From NCBI GenBank assembly GCA_030280995.1, contig JASXTE010000010.1, positions 24,925,823 to 24,989,822 of the forward strand: DNA of 64,000 nt, written 5' to 3'. A model generated the notes under the pieces. The model was not told where the DNA came from. It saw only the letters and a program-made list of their open reading frames with translations, and did not search any database. Numbering within the stretch: the first letter of the stretch is position 1; the number at the start of each line of letters is the position of its first letter. The stretch comes from Hemileia vastatrix. Taxonomy: Eukaryota > Basidiomycota > Pucciniomycetes > Pucciniales > Zaghouaniaceae. Below, in pieces: positions 1 to 12,532 of this stretch. Made by a program: the position numbers and the translations under genes.

Positions 1-160
1 CTTTCAATATTTCTTCAGAAGTTTTCTCAATTAAAGTATAGACTTCAGGGGAATAATTTTTGTAAGTTAATTTAGAAGAACCTACAGATTTAGTATCAAC
101 ATCCACTTCAATCTCATCCACATGTAAGTTATCCATGCTGTTATCCAAACTACTGGACAT
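1..160 (-). pseudogene. G5 Gypsy gag N-terminus (partial, internally deleted)
   Basis: This is the start of the gag reading frame of a minus-strand Ty3/Gypsy element that runs off the left edge. The ATG is at 160. The first residues contain MDNLHVDEIEVD, closely matching MDNMQVDEIEID at the start of G1 gag. After 25 codons a GTAGGT sequence (starting at 85) occupies the place of the strong GTAAGT donor seen in G1 and G2. Just after it the frame jumps to residues like EVYTLIEKTSEEI, which lie about 275 residues further on in G1, so G5 has lost the overlapping accessory exon and its second intron. What lies left of the window is unknown. Confidence 0.75.
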
Positions 161-859
161 TTAAAGTGTGAAAAGAGAATCAAAGTTATTCAATGATTCA
201 AATTGTTATTTCAAAATCAAATATAATTTATTGAATTTTTAACAAAACAAAAAAATTTAAATATTATCAAAAATCAATTAAAAAAAATGTAATACAAATA
301 AATGTAATTACAATTGTTTATAAAGAATTAACAATAATTAAAATGGGACCAACCAATAAAGGTTTTATAAGTCAACCAAACTAATTAATACCAAAAATTA
401 ATATAATGGTAATATTGGGACTAAGTACTGAGTGCTATTATGGTCAACCAATAAACAAAAAAGAATTAATAGAATTAATTAAATAATTTATTAAAAGTTT
501 ATTGTCTTCTAGGACTAAGAGTGTTACTCTATTGTGGTCAACTAGGAAAAATAATAATAAAAAATTAATATAAAGAAAACTTACACTCAGTGAATCAGCA
601 ATTAGGCCACAAACACTGTTATTGCAGTAAAAATATAATAATATGAGTGAGAGGCACAAAGGTGAACTTACTATAGTGATTGTAAAATCACTTCAAAATT
701 ATATATATAATTTAATTTATTATAAACCAAATCAATTGAACCCAATTTCAAAACACAGTTGTGGAAAAATTTCTCTTTTTTTTTGTCAGGGTGGTCCATG
801 CACTATGTCGTTCGTCGCAAGTATTGCAGTTGTTGTCGTTGTTTGGAAAGGCTTTCAAT
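161..859 (-). other. G5 5' leader between LTR and gag
   Basis: Non-coding AT-rich leader of G5, read on the minus strand. It contains the family motif pair GTTGAC followed by AGTCC, for example near 360-545. The LTR edge at 859/860 is followed on the minus strand by a sequence ending in CCTTTCC, the primer-site-like block shared by the whole family. The small open frames here have no family features and are treated as chance. Confidence 0.6.
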
Positions 860-3063
860 TGTCAGCCGGTCATCTAGAAGAAGGAGAAGAAGAACAAGGA
901 AAACTGAGAGGAGGAATACAAGGTAATATAAAGGAGTAAAGAAATTAAATAGTATAAGTATTTTAAAAGGGACGGCGACAAGGTTGCTTGGGGATTTGAC
1001 ACTATGGTATGGGTTTTAAAATTATAATATACTTATTTAACTAGCAATTATTTTCAATGTGTGAAAGAAAACTATTATTATTATGAGACTTAAGGAAACC
1101 TTTAATTACTTATTTATTTTTTAAATTATATTAAGAATACTAATATAAAAGATAATAAATGTAATGAAATTAATAATGAAATTAATAATGAAATTTGTTT
1201 GAGTGTAAATAATGATCCAGCTACAGGGGATAATCCAAAGCCTTTTACAGGCAAAGGACCCTCTGAAGCTTCACCATATATTAATTAAAAAGGAATAACA
1301 TGAAACTAGACATTAAAAAGAATAGAACTAAAACATGGAGACTGAGAGAAAAACATGAGACATTCAACTAAACCCGTGAGTAAGTAACTAATTTTCCCAC
1401 CATAATTTCCCAAAAACACTTAATTAAAATAATTAGTAACCAAGTAAGTTTGAACCATGAGAACAGTGAGTAAAATAATCCAAAACAGACATTATAGTGA
1501 CATGTAAAGGGTTTAAGTAAAACAAATAGAATTATTTTCACACCAAAAATTCATGTAATTAATTCAATCCAGTTTAAAGCAATTTTAATTAATTGTTTAA
1601 ACTATGTAATTAATTCAATAATTAGTTTAAATGAAACATATTATTAATTTAATGATATTTTTAATTTAAAGTGGGGATTTTAATGCTATGTTATTAAATA
1701 AGTGTTATAATTTATTTAATAATTTTTCTGACACAATTAAGGGTCAAAAAAGTGCCCAATATTATTGTTTAATAATATATGAAAAGTTTTATTTAATATA
1801 TAAATTTAATTAATTAATTTAATTACATTATAAGTCAATTTTACACATATAATTATAATATATGTTTGTAATTAATTAATTATTAATTTATAATTATAAA
1901 AATGTGCCATTATTTGTAGAATATAAAATATAATATGCTTAATTTAAATGTATAAATAATTTATATAACAATAAAAGTAATATAACACTTATATTTAATA
2001 AGATACTTATATAATTTTATTATGCAATAAAAGATTTATTTATATACATCAAATGAAATTCTTATGCTGTAGACAATCCTATAGTACTAGCTATAGGCCT
2101 TGACCAAGGGAGTTCGAGAAAAACCAGAAAGAAAATCCCCTGTCCCTTTTGAAAAATAGAGTGAGATTGACCTGTTGCAGAAAATTGGAGATCTGTTTGC
2201 TAAACCCTCTAATTAAACACTCTTGACCCCTTTGAAAGTGAAGATAATAGTCCCAGACAGACTACCAGAAAGAGTTGAAATGAACAGTACTATATTCCAA
2301 AAAAACACAAGACAATGAGACAGTGAGTAACAGAGAGGCAATGAGTAAAGAGATAAGATGATTTCCCTAAAAATCTTCCCACACACGCATCATACAGCCA
2401 GCGCACAGACCACCCCAAACAATTACCTGCCCAAAATCCAGCTTTCCCAGCCTTTTTCATGCATAAAAGTGCATTTTAGCGCTTCCCCAGCGCCCAGGCA
2501 GCCACACCGCTTCAAGGCAGGATGCCGCTTAGGGGCGGGTGGGCTGCTTCTAGGCCCTAAAACACCCGTACAACCCATAAAACCCCTAAAAACCCTAAAA
2601 ACCCATAACTTCACTAATAAACAAGATAAACACACATAAGACATACCAAAATGAAAAGAAAATGAAGGAAAATAAGCTGAGACATAATAAGTGACCCTAG
2701 CTTAAGCCTACATAAGCACCACTAAGCAATAAACATCCAATAAATACCAATAATAACACCATAACTACCCTATAAAGCAAGGTAACCACCCATAAGGGAT
2801 ACCAAAATGAAGAGAAAAGAAAAGACATTAAGCTGAGACATAATAAGTGACCCTAGATTAAGCCTCCATAAACACTACTAAATATCACCTAAAGATGAAA
2901 AAAACCACTAATAACACCATAACCCCAATAACACCCTACATACCAAATACCCCCAAATATGCACTCCAAAGGCCTACCCAGGTTTGGATCACCACAATGC
3001 CCTTTTTCAGGTCCAATAAATCAACATATCATTTACTGGGCTCCTGGTATAGCCTGGCTGACA
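860..3063 (-). repeat. G5 5' LTR, interrupted by a solo LTR
   Basis: On the minus strand the LTR begins TGTCAGCCAGGC (ending at 3063) and ends GGCTGACA at 860, with the same start as the G0, G1 and G2 LTRs. Its body matches the G1 LTR in diverged form. A second element (2068-2996) interrupts it; without that insert and one copy of its target duplication the LTR is about 1.27 kb. The 3' LTR is outside the window. Confidence 0.75.
2068..2996 (-). mobile_element. Solo LTR of the G4-type Gypsy family
   Basis: The plus-strand left end TGTAGACAATCC is the reverse complement of the last bases of the G4 5' LTR (ends at 38521). The right end is the complement of a TGTGGTGATCC start, like TGTGGTCTTCC at 37451. 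It is flanked by a 4-bp duplication ATGC (2064-2067 and 2997-3000). No internal element sequence remains, so this is a solo LTR left by LTR-LTR recombination. It holds an imperfect internal tandem duplication of about 157 bp (2641-2725 and 2798-2881). The open frames inside are chance. Confidence 0.75.
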
Positions 3064-3432
3064 CAAGCACTGTGAAGCTTTCTTCATTGGACAAATTATA
3101 TAGGAATCTAGTTTCTTCTTAGTCTCACTTCTTAGTAGCATAGTCAATCCTGTCACAGGCTAGTCTCAGTGTTTGTGGTAGTCCATCTTCTTAGGTCTTA
3201 AAAGATACCCATCCCTTACTTCAATAGAATGCAGTGGTGGGGTATTGCAAAATTTTCAAATCAGTGTTGCAAAATTCTTTCAAGTCAAGAATTTTATTTA
3301 AAAAAGAATCTTCTAAATTAAAATACAAATATTCAACTAATGATGGATAGAGTTATGAAATGGATGATATTATGAAAAACTTTCATGTGAAACTAATTAT
3401 GAACAAATGAAATATGAACAAAATAAAAAAAA
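3064..3432. other. Non-coding relic of a Harbinger-type element
   Basis: No gene is visible. The stretch at 3205-3245, with ACTTCAATAGAATGCAGTGG and then GGGGTATTGC, is a diverged copy of a motif that recurs in the non-coding parts of H1, H2, H3 and the 12-15 kb relic. This suggests it is the interior of an old relative of those elements. Confidence 0.5.
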
Positions 3433-4809
3433 CTAGTCATCAAACATTGTCATTAAGCATTCAATTTCTTCGACAGATTTATTAGCTTTAACATGTTCTA
3501 TCAAAAAAAATTTCTTTTTTGAACTATCTTCAAGTTGATACTTGAGTTTCATCTGATCCAGTAGGAAATTGTACTTGAGAGCCTTCTCCTCTTTCTTTAT
3601 TTCAAATTTCTTCTCCTAAAAGTCATGTGCCCTCTCATCCCTCTGTAAAGAAAGCTCAAATTCCTTCTCCTCTAAGTCTTGTGCCCTCTCTTCCCTCTGC
3701 AAAGAGAGCTCAAATTTCTTCTCCTCCAAGTCTTGTGCCTTATTATCCCTGCGTAAAGAGAGCTTGACTTGTTGCTTTTGAAATTTAAGAGTATCTCTTT
3801 CTACTTCAACTTTACCTGGAGTGAAAAGGAATATTAACAAAAGAAAAAAACGCTCACTTAATTATTAAGAGGTATGCTATCACTTAGCAGCATCACGCTT
3901 CTCAAAAAAAATCATTAATGGAAGAAAAGGGGTTTGGGAAAAACTATCTCTGTTTTGTTTTCTTTGACTGTTAGAATTCAGAGTAGTTGATGGTCTTTGC
4001 TTTTTTTGGATGTAACATTTTCCTCTTCATCATCAATGCTAGCTTCAGAATTGCTTGCTTGAGGATCCTGGGTTTGTTCATTAGTCTTTTTAGAAATAAA
4101 AAAAAGAGATTTAAATAAAAAAAATAAAACAACTAGACAAGAAATAAAAGCTCACTTAAAAGAGATCAGGTTGGTTTATATCACCATAAGGATCTATTGA
4201 AAAGATATCTTGATTGGTGGAAGTCAAATGAGGGGAGGCTTGAGTGGAGGAAGAGGAAGGAAAATGATTGCTTTTGACATCATGTTTGGAGATAGCATAT
4301 TCTCCATCCAACATGTTTGCAGGATTAACATTGGCTTGCTCTTCAAATATGAAATCCATCTCTTTATAGTAAGGACATAAAAAATCAAGTTAATCATCTA
4401 TAGATTTGATGCCCTTACTGATATCAAGGTCACTAATACCAAAACCAGTGGAAGATGAAAAAGTCTTAGCCTTCTTGTATTTGGCTCAATAGTGCTTGAA
4501 GTGTTCAGACATCTGTTTAGGCAAAATATCAATCCTTCCCTTTGTCTTATTTCATAATTTGTTAGCCATTAGAAGATGTCCATTGACTTTTGACGCAGGG
4601 GGCCATCCTACTTTAGTTGCATTCTCAGCACCAAAACAAGAATCATAATTAGTTTTAGTTTTCAGCCAGTTGATAAGTATGGGATGATCATCTTTTTTTA
4701 GGTGAATGGTCTTTGATTTCTCAGCTGAGTGGGGGAAAGAGGGAGTAGTGGGATTTGAAGAACAACTGGAGGAAGGATGCTTTTGAGAAGATCTATGATG
4801 ATGAGGCAT
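3433..4809 (-). pseudogene. Decayed Harbinger second gene (Myb/SANT-like + coiled coil)
   Basis: This is a broken homologue of the intact 395-residue H2 gene at 53066-54380. The N-terminus (ATG at 4809) keeps the basic, Ser-rich start and the block LKKDDHPILINWLKTKTN followed by ASKVNGHLLMANKL, where a stop cuts the frame. The middle (about 4156-4359) survives as a separate frame around DGEYAISKHD. The C-terminal part (3616-3840) is an EEKxFELSLQR heptad repeat amplified several times, and the end (about 3433-3480) resembles the KSVEEIECLM version of the H2 tail. Several stops and shifts separate the pieces. In the family this protein is thought to bind DNA and help the transposase. Confidence 0.7.
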
Positions 4810-5120
4810 GTTAAGATATTTGAAGATGAAAAGGAGAAGAAACAAACAGATGAGATGGGGAGGGGTTCTGAATGGATAGAATGAATAGACAGGATGGGAG
4901 TGCACAGCAAGGTAGGGAGGCTGGCACATCCAGAAAGTTGTAAAAGATGTGGTTATGAAAAATTGAGGATAAAAATGTCAGATAAGAGGTGAACATTGAC
5001 AGGTAAAAGGTTTAATAACCCAATTATTAGCAAAAATAATTGTGAATGATAATTGGGGTATAATGATTTTTATCCACAATTAATTTTTTTGCCGATCCCT
5101 TAACATTGATACCCTATATT
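4810..5120. other. AT-rich spacer, no gene seen
   Basis: Probably the promoter side and end region of the decayed Harbinger-type relic to its left. I see no terminal repeat, RNA gene or convincing open frame. It ends at the target duplication ATT of the neighbouring MITE. Confidence 0.4.
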
Positions 5121-5846
5121 AGGGGGTGTCAAACATTACCATATACACCATTCAAGCAAGCCTCAAAAAAGGTACCAAGTAAGTCATTTTAATTTGAATT
5201 ACATATCCAATTAACTGGTATACTTCAACTGCATGCTTTTCCCTACACATGCCATCTGTTGGGTACATCCAAGCCCCTCAAGCACTTCTTCCCCTTAACT
5301 TGATTAGTCAGCATTAGGTACACACACGCCCATACCTTAAAATTTTTCCTCACCTAATTCTTAAGGGTAAATTTATACATGCACAGTACCTTGTGCATAA
5401 AGTCTTAAGCCCCCCCTATCATACTCCAACCCTTACTTCCTCCCACCCTTGATGACTCTCACTCTTATTTTTACAAACTACTTATCATTCTAATCTCTAC
5501 CCACACTCAAATCAACTGTAAGCTCAGAGAGTCATGGCGTTTAATTGCAACGCACTTTAGGTGACGTCAATGCAGCAACTCTAAGAATTCATACTCAGTG
5601 CATCAATATGCTCTATAATTTTTACTTTCTTTATGTCTCTCGTGTTAATTCTGATGTACAGGGGATTGTGGCAATGTGTGTATTGGTGGGCTGAATTGTG
5701 GTTGGGATTATGGTGCAAGAGTAGGAAGTATTTGTCCAAATGTTTGTCATGTCTAACCCCAAGTCTGCTATTTATGATGGCGTCTTGGAATGGCGTTTTG
5801 AGACTGAAGTCCGCCAGGCGTATATGGTAATGTTTGACACCCCCCT
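5121..5846. mobile_element. MITE with Harbinger-type ends
   Basis: A 726-bp element with inverted ends. The left end begins AGGGGGTGTCAAACATTACC and continues ATATAC; the right end is its complement with one extra C. The first eleven bases, AGGGGGTGTCA, are those of H1-H3. It is flanked by a 3-bp duplication ATT (5118-5120 and 5847-5849), the same target type as H1-H3. No transposase is present, so it is non-autonomous. A related left end occurs at 12274. The small open frames at 5633-5940 overlap its right end and show no protein family features. Confidence 0.8.
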
Positions 5847-5924
5847 ATTGGGTATATTTCACTCTGGGCATAGTGTTAAAACTCAATTTATATTTTCAAC
5901 TCATTTCTCAGCTGGGTTGGTAAT

Positions 5925-8000
5925 ATGCCGCCAACTTTAGATGAACCAGCTTCACTTCACGAAATACCCAATTGTATTGCCAAGAGTCATTTAAAGAAAT
6001 TAATTGATTTCATTTTTGGGACAAATAATGAAGTGATTGATAAGCTCATCCGATCACAGGCAAACAACTTTTACGGTATCTCTAATGAAACAGACTGCAA
6101 GAAAGGGAAGACAACTGAGATAATTATCAACGAAGAAGCGGAGACTGAAAGTCCTTGGTCGGTTCTACCTGAGGAGTGGAAAAATTGTTTCCTCAAAATA
6201 AAATTAAACAGTCAACTTCCCTCGTCGGGTACTAGTGATCAAAATACTTGCACATCACTACTTCATTCACTAGCTCATGGTAAAACCGATGTGAGTGATG
6301 CAGTCCCTGATTTTTTGCTTTTCAATGGGAATTTTTTATCCAAAGAATGGTATACTTTCAGAATTTCTATCTATCTGTGACTAAGATGTGATGACTGTTT
6401 CTAGCTTCGCTATCCAGAATCTCTCAATCATTTTATCATTCAATGTGAATTGCTTGCCTTGCCACGTTATCACAATCCTTGTCAAGCTCTATATCAAACG
6501 ACCATATACGCATCTTCCAAAGCCTCATCGACTAGCTTCTGCAATGTTCCTTCGAAAATTCATACCTTTTATGCAGAATATAAAAAAGATTATTCCTCCC
6601 GAATCTCCCAAAAACAAATTGTGGGTATGACTCCTGAGAAGATTCATCAGGTGGACCAACTCTCTGGATTAATTTATTCAATGGTTACGTCTGCTCGTTC
6701 AAAAGACCCAATGATACTAGAAATTGGAGCCGGACGTGCTCATCTTAGTAGGTTTTTAACCAACATTTTACCGTCTTCATCTTCAATCATAGCCATTGAC
6801 TCCAACGATCTTCAAATCCAAGGAGGTCTGAGGCTAGAAAAATTAAAAAATCGTCTCAACTGTTCCTCTTTTACGTCTAACAATTTATCAACAAAAAATT
6901 ACTTGTCAGGGTTCGAACCTCATATGAACCAGACTATTAAGTATCTCAAAATTAAACTGGATGAATCGACGTTGTTTGATATTCTGTCAAACTTGACATT
7001 CCAAGGGAATGCGCTGTCGCCATCCATCATATCATATGATGCCAAAGATTTGAAAGATCAGAACATTGTATCAGTTGGATTGCACACATGTGGAGACTTA
7101 TCATTGGACATCTTACAAGCTTTTTCACGCAATGAATCGGCATTGAAACATAAGATTCAGGTCGATCCCACTTCAAGGAAATATTTTCATAATCACTTAA
7201 TTGTTGTAGGATGTTGCTACAATCTTCTTTCAAACCCAACTCCGATTAAGGCGGTTGAGACTATGAATATGATTTTATTAGAAGATTGCCACCATCAGCT
7301 AGCAACTCAGGCACCCAACCATTGGACTTCTAGTCCCCAAGAATGGGATAAGAGTACATTGGCTGTCAAGAAATTACTATACCGGGCACGTTGGGAAGCG
7401 GAAAGACTTTTTGAAGTAGAAAACCCTCAGATTGGAGGACTATCTGCTATACCAACTACAACCCAAAAAATGAGATTACGACGAATAAGAGAAAGATTTT
7501 ATGCCAATTATCAGAGCTTTCGAAAAGAAGCTTCAAGAAGATATTATCAAACAAACGAACAAAACTTTACACACTGGCATCATCCCAACGAGAACTCAAA
7601 ACACATATTAACAGAGGGTAAGGATCTCAGAAAAGATGCGTTCAACATTCAAGCAGAATCAAAGGGACAATTATTAGATAGTGTCGAAGAAGAGTGGGAA
7701 TCTGAAGGGATGTTCAAATTATCAATCGGATGGATTTTGCGATCGCTTTTGGGTCCTTGTCTGGAGAGCATCATTGTTTTGGAAAGATACCTCAACCTTT
7801 GTTATGATTTAACTAACATCACCGGCACATCTTCATCTAGATATGATCTCGGGATTTCAACTTCATCTTCATCCTACTTGGCTCCGCAAACATACAAATA
7901 CAATAATTCATTCGGTTGGAATGTAGAACTGGTCAATTTATTTGACCAACATGTAGGAAGCTTAAGAAACCTTGCCATTATTGTTTCTACTACATCTTAA
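5925..8000 (+). CDS. METTL25/RRNAD1-type methyltransferase
   Basis: Predicted as two exons, 5925-6290 and 6405-8000, giving 653 residues, close to animal METTL25 (about 600). The intron starts GTGAGT, ends TTTCTAG and is 114 nt; it joins phase 0 and restores LRYPESLNHFIIQCELLALP before the catalytic domain. The Rossmann domain shows ILEIGAGRAHLSRFL (about residue 225, S-adenosylmethionine binding), VGLHTCGDLS (about 348) and VVGCCYNLLS (about 389), the signature set of this family; KIHQVDQLS precedes them. The exact methylation substrate of the family is not settled, so none is assigned. The gene converges with the peptidase gene to its right. A MITE ends 78 bp upstream of the ATG. The donor choice is the least certain point: GTCCCT, 15 nt further on, is also in phase. 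Confidence 0.85.
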
Positions 8001-8843
8001 TATGTATGGGGAAATTCAATACTGCTTGACTTTTATTATTATTTTTGGCTTGACTGGCACGAACGTATATTTTGCACCAGAGATATCTTTTAATTAACCG
8101 GGCTCGATGTGTACTTTGACCTGCTAGATGGTTAGTTTTTATTTTCATGGGATAAAGAACAAGGATCTTGACCAGGATAAATAAAATGAAGATCTTTTGG
8201 ATGATATCCCTCAAGAATGCCAACTCAATTGGATAAATTAGTGTGCTGTATGGTCCGGATTTAATCAAACAATATATGAAACCAAATGGATTGATTTCTT
8301 TTCATTTAAGCATGATGCTTTTGGCATTGATAGTCATTAAATGATTAAATCAAATCGATTAAATTATTGAAAAGTAGCCATGTAATTATGAACATTACTG
8401 GACAATGATTTTATGCGCTTATAACAATTTTTAGAGAAAGTAAAAACAGATTGAGGAAATGCGAACTGTATGTTTCTGCTTCATGTCACTTTATAATTAC
8501 AATGCAGATTAGACTGCAAATAATTTCAGTGATTAAATTTTTTAACTGTTGAAAGATAACATTGTAATGGTAAAGAAAAATATTTGCAGATTAAGATGAA
8601 GGAATATTTTAACATGCCATGAAGTACAAGAGTTTCTAAAAATTAACCATGCTTGGTGTCTGGCTCGTCATAGTTTTGATGAGCATTTTGACCTGATTAT
8701 TCTTGGGCAGGTTTGGGATTAAAAATCAGTGTTTAAAAAAACTTTGCCAAGAAATAATGATAAAACTTCGCTCCTCTAAATTCTTGAGATATTAACTTGC
8801 TGAGGGATTATTCTCATTTTTATACAAAATAAAAATAAGTTCC
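8001..8843. other. Intergenic region between convergent genes
   Basis: The 3' flanks of two convergent genes. AT-rich, with no terminal repeats, RNA gene or supported open frame. Both terminators or polyadenylation signals should lie here, but none can be pinpointed. Confidence 0.6.
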
Positions 8844-11410
8844 TTAAGACTGATTTTCTCCCACACCCCACGTGCCCACTTTTTCTAAGGCCTCTTTACC
8901 ACCGGTGGAAATGGTTTCATCATTCAAAAGTGACCCAACTGATTTCCAACTGTCCCGCCCACCACCCCATTGCAAAATTTCTCTTTTGTATCTTTCACCA
9001 GCTTCGCGATTGAGCGGATTTTTTGAAAATATATCCTTCCAAACTTTTGCTGCGATTGCTCGATCAAACAAATAGGAATAATACACCGCTCCGTATCCAT
9101 ACAAGTGTCCGAATCGAGTTTGCCATGCAGTGCCAGGCACAGCGGAATAAACCCCATATTCATTTTGTAGCCGATGCCATCCTTCAGTCGAGTTGAAATT
9201 AGTTTGCACAATTTCATCAGAGTGATAGTGCTGATCTAGCATTGCCATAAGAATTTGAGCATTGGTTTCAATCCCATCAAATCTACCCTGGGTAGTGACC
9301 AATTCTTGAAATTCTGTAGCCTGAACGGATTGACCATTTGAATAATGAAAATTAAAAAATTGGAGAATGAAAGGTGATGCAGCAAAATATTCCATCAAAA
9401 TGGAAGGAAGTTCAACAAAATCAGTGGGACATCGGGTACCAGCAACGTTGTGGTACTCTGTCTGTCCAACCATCGCTGTGTCCAGAAAAAAAGGAAAAGG
9501 AAAACCTGCTGTTAGATTTGCTGGTGATAAATACGTTTGTGCACTCACAATGCATGGCATGTCCCATTTCGTGAAATAAAGTCTTGACTTCTTGCCAGCC
9601 TAACATTCCAGGCCTTCCAGAAGCTGGATGAGGCGAATCAAAGTCGCAAGTAAAGACAACTATAGGCTTTTGATATGTGCCATCCTTTTCCTTTTGTGTC
9701 GAGTTTGAAACATCCAGCAGACGGAATTCGGATTTATAGAAATCTTCTTTCACCTTGGAAGAAAGAAAACTTTCTGAAAATTCGAAATCTGCTTCGTCAT
9801 CGTCCAGGTCAGTGCGCCGAGAGCACAGTACTGTAAGGTGAGCAGCCCCAGCCAATTTTCCTTCTCTTGAAAATAAATCGCAATAGATGGTTCCTATCCT
9901 TCCTTTGTTTTCATCAATAACTCCAATTTTTTGAACAAACTTATGCCACACTTCACCGCTACGCACAGATTCAATTTCAAAATGAATACCGTAAATGGTG
10001 GTGAACAGACGAGAAAGGCCTTGAAGACAACTTCCAACAGACAAATAAAGAGCACCGAGAGATGGCCTTGATCTTGGGGCAACCGATGATACAAGGGGAG
10101 GATCTATCAACCTAGAATAGAAGTCACGATCCCATGGATAAAACTTGGGAGCAACTGATAAATTTGAATGTTTTTTCTTTAGTTCCTGGAGCTGTTTAAG
10201 TTCACGCAACGCGGCAGGTCGAATTTTAGCAGACAGGCGATTTAAAAAAGTGCGAACATTTTCAGGATTTGAAGCCATTTTGTCGTCCAAGGTAACTTGT
10301 GCCCAATTGGTTTTACCGGTTAGTAAAGCGAATTCATTCCGGCTACGTAGAAGATTTTCAAGAGTCTCAATCTGTTGAGAATTGCTGGAATTTTGTGCCT
10401 TCCAAACTTTTTTTCGAACATTTTCATTGGGATGCTTACTGAGCAGTTCCTCCGCTTCACGTTGAAATGGATGTACATAAGTCAGTCCTTTTGAATTAAA
10501 TTCCAATCGTTTTGTGAAGGAAGAGCCCAACGCCGAAGCTTCGTCCCTGGTAACCTCAACCGGAGAGTCACTTTCAGCAGTTGAAGCTAAAAAGGCACGC
10601 CCAAGTATGTTAATGCGATCAGATAAATTGACGAGCTGCTGTCGTGATTCACTGGACATATGTATTCCATGTTTTTTGAAGTCTTTGAGAAATTGGGATG
10701 CAACGGTGCGAGATGCAAATAATTTAGGATTTTGAGCCGATTTAGAAGGAAGGTGATCAAATAGCATCGCTAATGACTAGATAACTGATCAGAAAACTAG
10801 GAGACGGAGGACTGTGACTCTAATAAGTTAAATCACATACCTGATAAAGGTTATAATGAGTGTTGAGTGTATTCATGTAGCGGCAAAGCAACTCATGGGC
10901 TGAGTTTGCTTCGTGGACCCATCTTTGATCGGGATGAAGAGTTCGAACTGCTTCTGCCAAATCAATAATACGACATAATGCATCTGATAATCGATCAAAC
11001 ATCCTGACAATCTTCAAAAAAGCTTCTTCAGGATCAAAATTAGTAGGATGAGGTTGTTCGGCAGGAAAAGTTGAACAAATTCTATCAACAATCAATTGGC
11101 ATCGTTTAATTGTTCGCTGCGCTACAGTCAGGAAGTCTGAGGGTCGGATTAGATCTCGGTAGCCAAAAAGACCAGTCGTATTCAAATCTGTCCGTGACTT
11201 GGTGTCTGGATTTGATGGAGAATCAAAGGCATCTCTAATTTGATTGCTGGAAAAGACTGAGTACGATGAGTAATTTGAACGCGGATAGGTGGATGCTGTA
11301 CATTGACGAACAGCTGAGCGCCTTGGAAGAAAACAGTTTACTGGTAGGTATAAGGGTCGAGAAGTACTGGCTAGAGATAATAAGCTTTTTTTTGAAGGGA
11401 TATACTGCAT
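8844..11410 (-). CDS. OCT1: Mitochondrial intermediate peptidase (M3 family)
   Basis: Three exons on the minus strand: 11410-10841, 10776-9549 and 9475-8844, giving 809 residues (yeast Oct1 has 772). Intron 1 is 64 nt (GTATGT to CTAG) and joins LYQ to SLAMLFD. Intron 2 is 73 nt (GTGAGT to ACAG) and restores HEMGHAMH-SMVGQTEYHNV. The N-terminus is Ser/Arg-rich like a mitochondrial presequence, followed by TGLFGYRDLIRP and FDRLSDALCRIIDLAE. The zinc motif HEMGH lies near residue 594. The C-terminal half has TRCPTDFVELPSILMEYF and GYGAVYYSYLFDRAIAAKVW, both typical of the family. In yeast the enzyme removes an octapeptide from some matrix proteins after the main processing peptidase. No lesion is visible, and every motif is intact once the two introns are removed. 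Confidence 0.95.
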
Positions 11411-12273
11411 TGAACGAGTTATGTTTTTAAAAAAATGAGTGGAAGCGTGTTAGCTACAAAATCCAAACCCTAGAATGTGGGTTTTTATATTGCGGAAAAG
11501 TCTATATCTCGATTGTGTAGTATATATCCTCACATATGACCCACTGAAAATGTGGCGCCCATTCACAACTCCAGGGACTTTTGTGTAGCTCTTTTTTCTC
11601 TTCAAGTTACTGGTCTAGGATCTTCAATCATTTTTTGGCATGCCACAACCATAGACATATTTTCCTTTTTTATGTATTTTTTTATTTCATTCAATCTCAG
11701 CCAGCTAGGGGCATGAAGGTAAAGGGCCAGTGAGAGTTGTAAGTACACGAGGAATGAGGTTATTGGGGAGGACAGAGGGCAATAAAAGAGAGGACAGAGT
11801 CATAGAAACTATTGGGTGAGGGGAACATTATTTGGGAATCCACCGGATTGAACAAGAAATGCAGCTACTAGTGGGGCAATAGGAGAGTGAAGTCAAAGGG
11901 TCTTTCAATTGGTGGGCCGCTTTCAAAATGACACGACGTTGAATCTGGTTGTTATGTACATAGACATATTATGACTTAGCTACCACGTGATCTCATGTAT
12001 ATAGACTGTAATGGGTGCATCTAATTCACTCCGATTCTTCTTGAAGTTCTGTTACTGATGTATCATTACAGGTAAAGCAATGCAATAAAATTTTTCTCAG
12101 AGTTCTGTTACTGACGTACCATTACACTGGTGAGCTGGGAATTGTTAGGTTATACTCACCAGTGCTGTAGCAACCCTATTTTATGTATATAGTAACTGCT
12201 TAGAATTATGTTGATGACCTATGTTGGGAATTAAAGAAATCAACCATTATACACAACAGAACTTAGTCCCAAT
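11411..12273. other. Upstream region of the peptidase gene
   Basis: Should hold the OCT1 promoter at its left end. It contains a direct repeat of about 25 bp (GTTCTGTTACTGATGTATC near 12045, and a one-base variant near 12104). GGTGAGCTGG (12130) and CTCACCAG (12156) form a short inverted pair. No gene is seen. It ends at the AAT before the next Harbinger-type left end. Confidence 0.5.
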
Positions 12274-12421
12274 AGGGGGTCTCAAACATTACCAAATACG
12301 CCACATAACATGCCACAAAAAAGGTATCAAACCTGCCATCAAAAAATGAAATACACCTGCCGTGGACAGGTGTATTTCAACAGTGTATTTGTCCCCAAAC
12401 ACGTCTTCTTTTGGGTCAAAC

Positions 12422-12532
12422 TGTAGAGAATGATGCCTTGCAGAACCAGGGAAAGGTCTCCGATGTACTCGGAGGCTACACTATATACTGATGAGAGACT
12501 AGCTAAGTACATAGTATGGTAACACCATAACA
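12422..12532 (-). repeat. TRIM 3' LTR
   Basis: A 111-bp terminal direct repeat ending in the 5'-TG...CA-3' pair. It differs from the other LTR by only a few bases, so insertion is fairly recent. Confidence 0.88.

Noticed and set aside
5633..5940. Small frames upstream of the METTL25-type gene as extra N-terminal exons
   Set aside because: They lie in or across the MITE end and do not join in frame to the gene with good splice sites; the ATG at 5925 fits the family length.
6291..6380. Unspliced end of the first METTL25 exon as a separate 151-residue protein
   Set aside because: It starts with a consensus GTGAGT donor and ends at a stop, and removal joins two family-like parts in phase.
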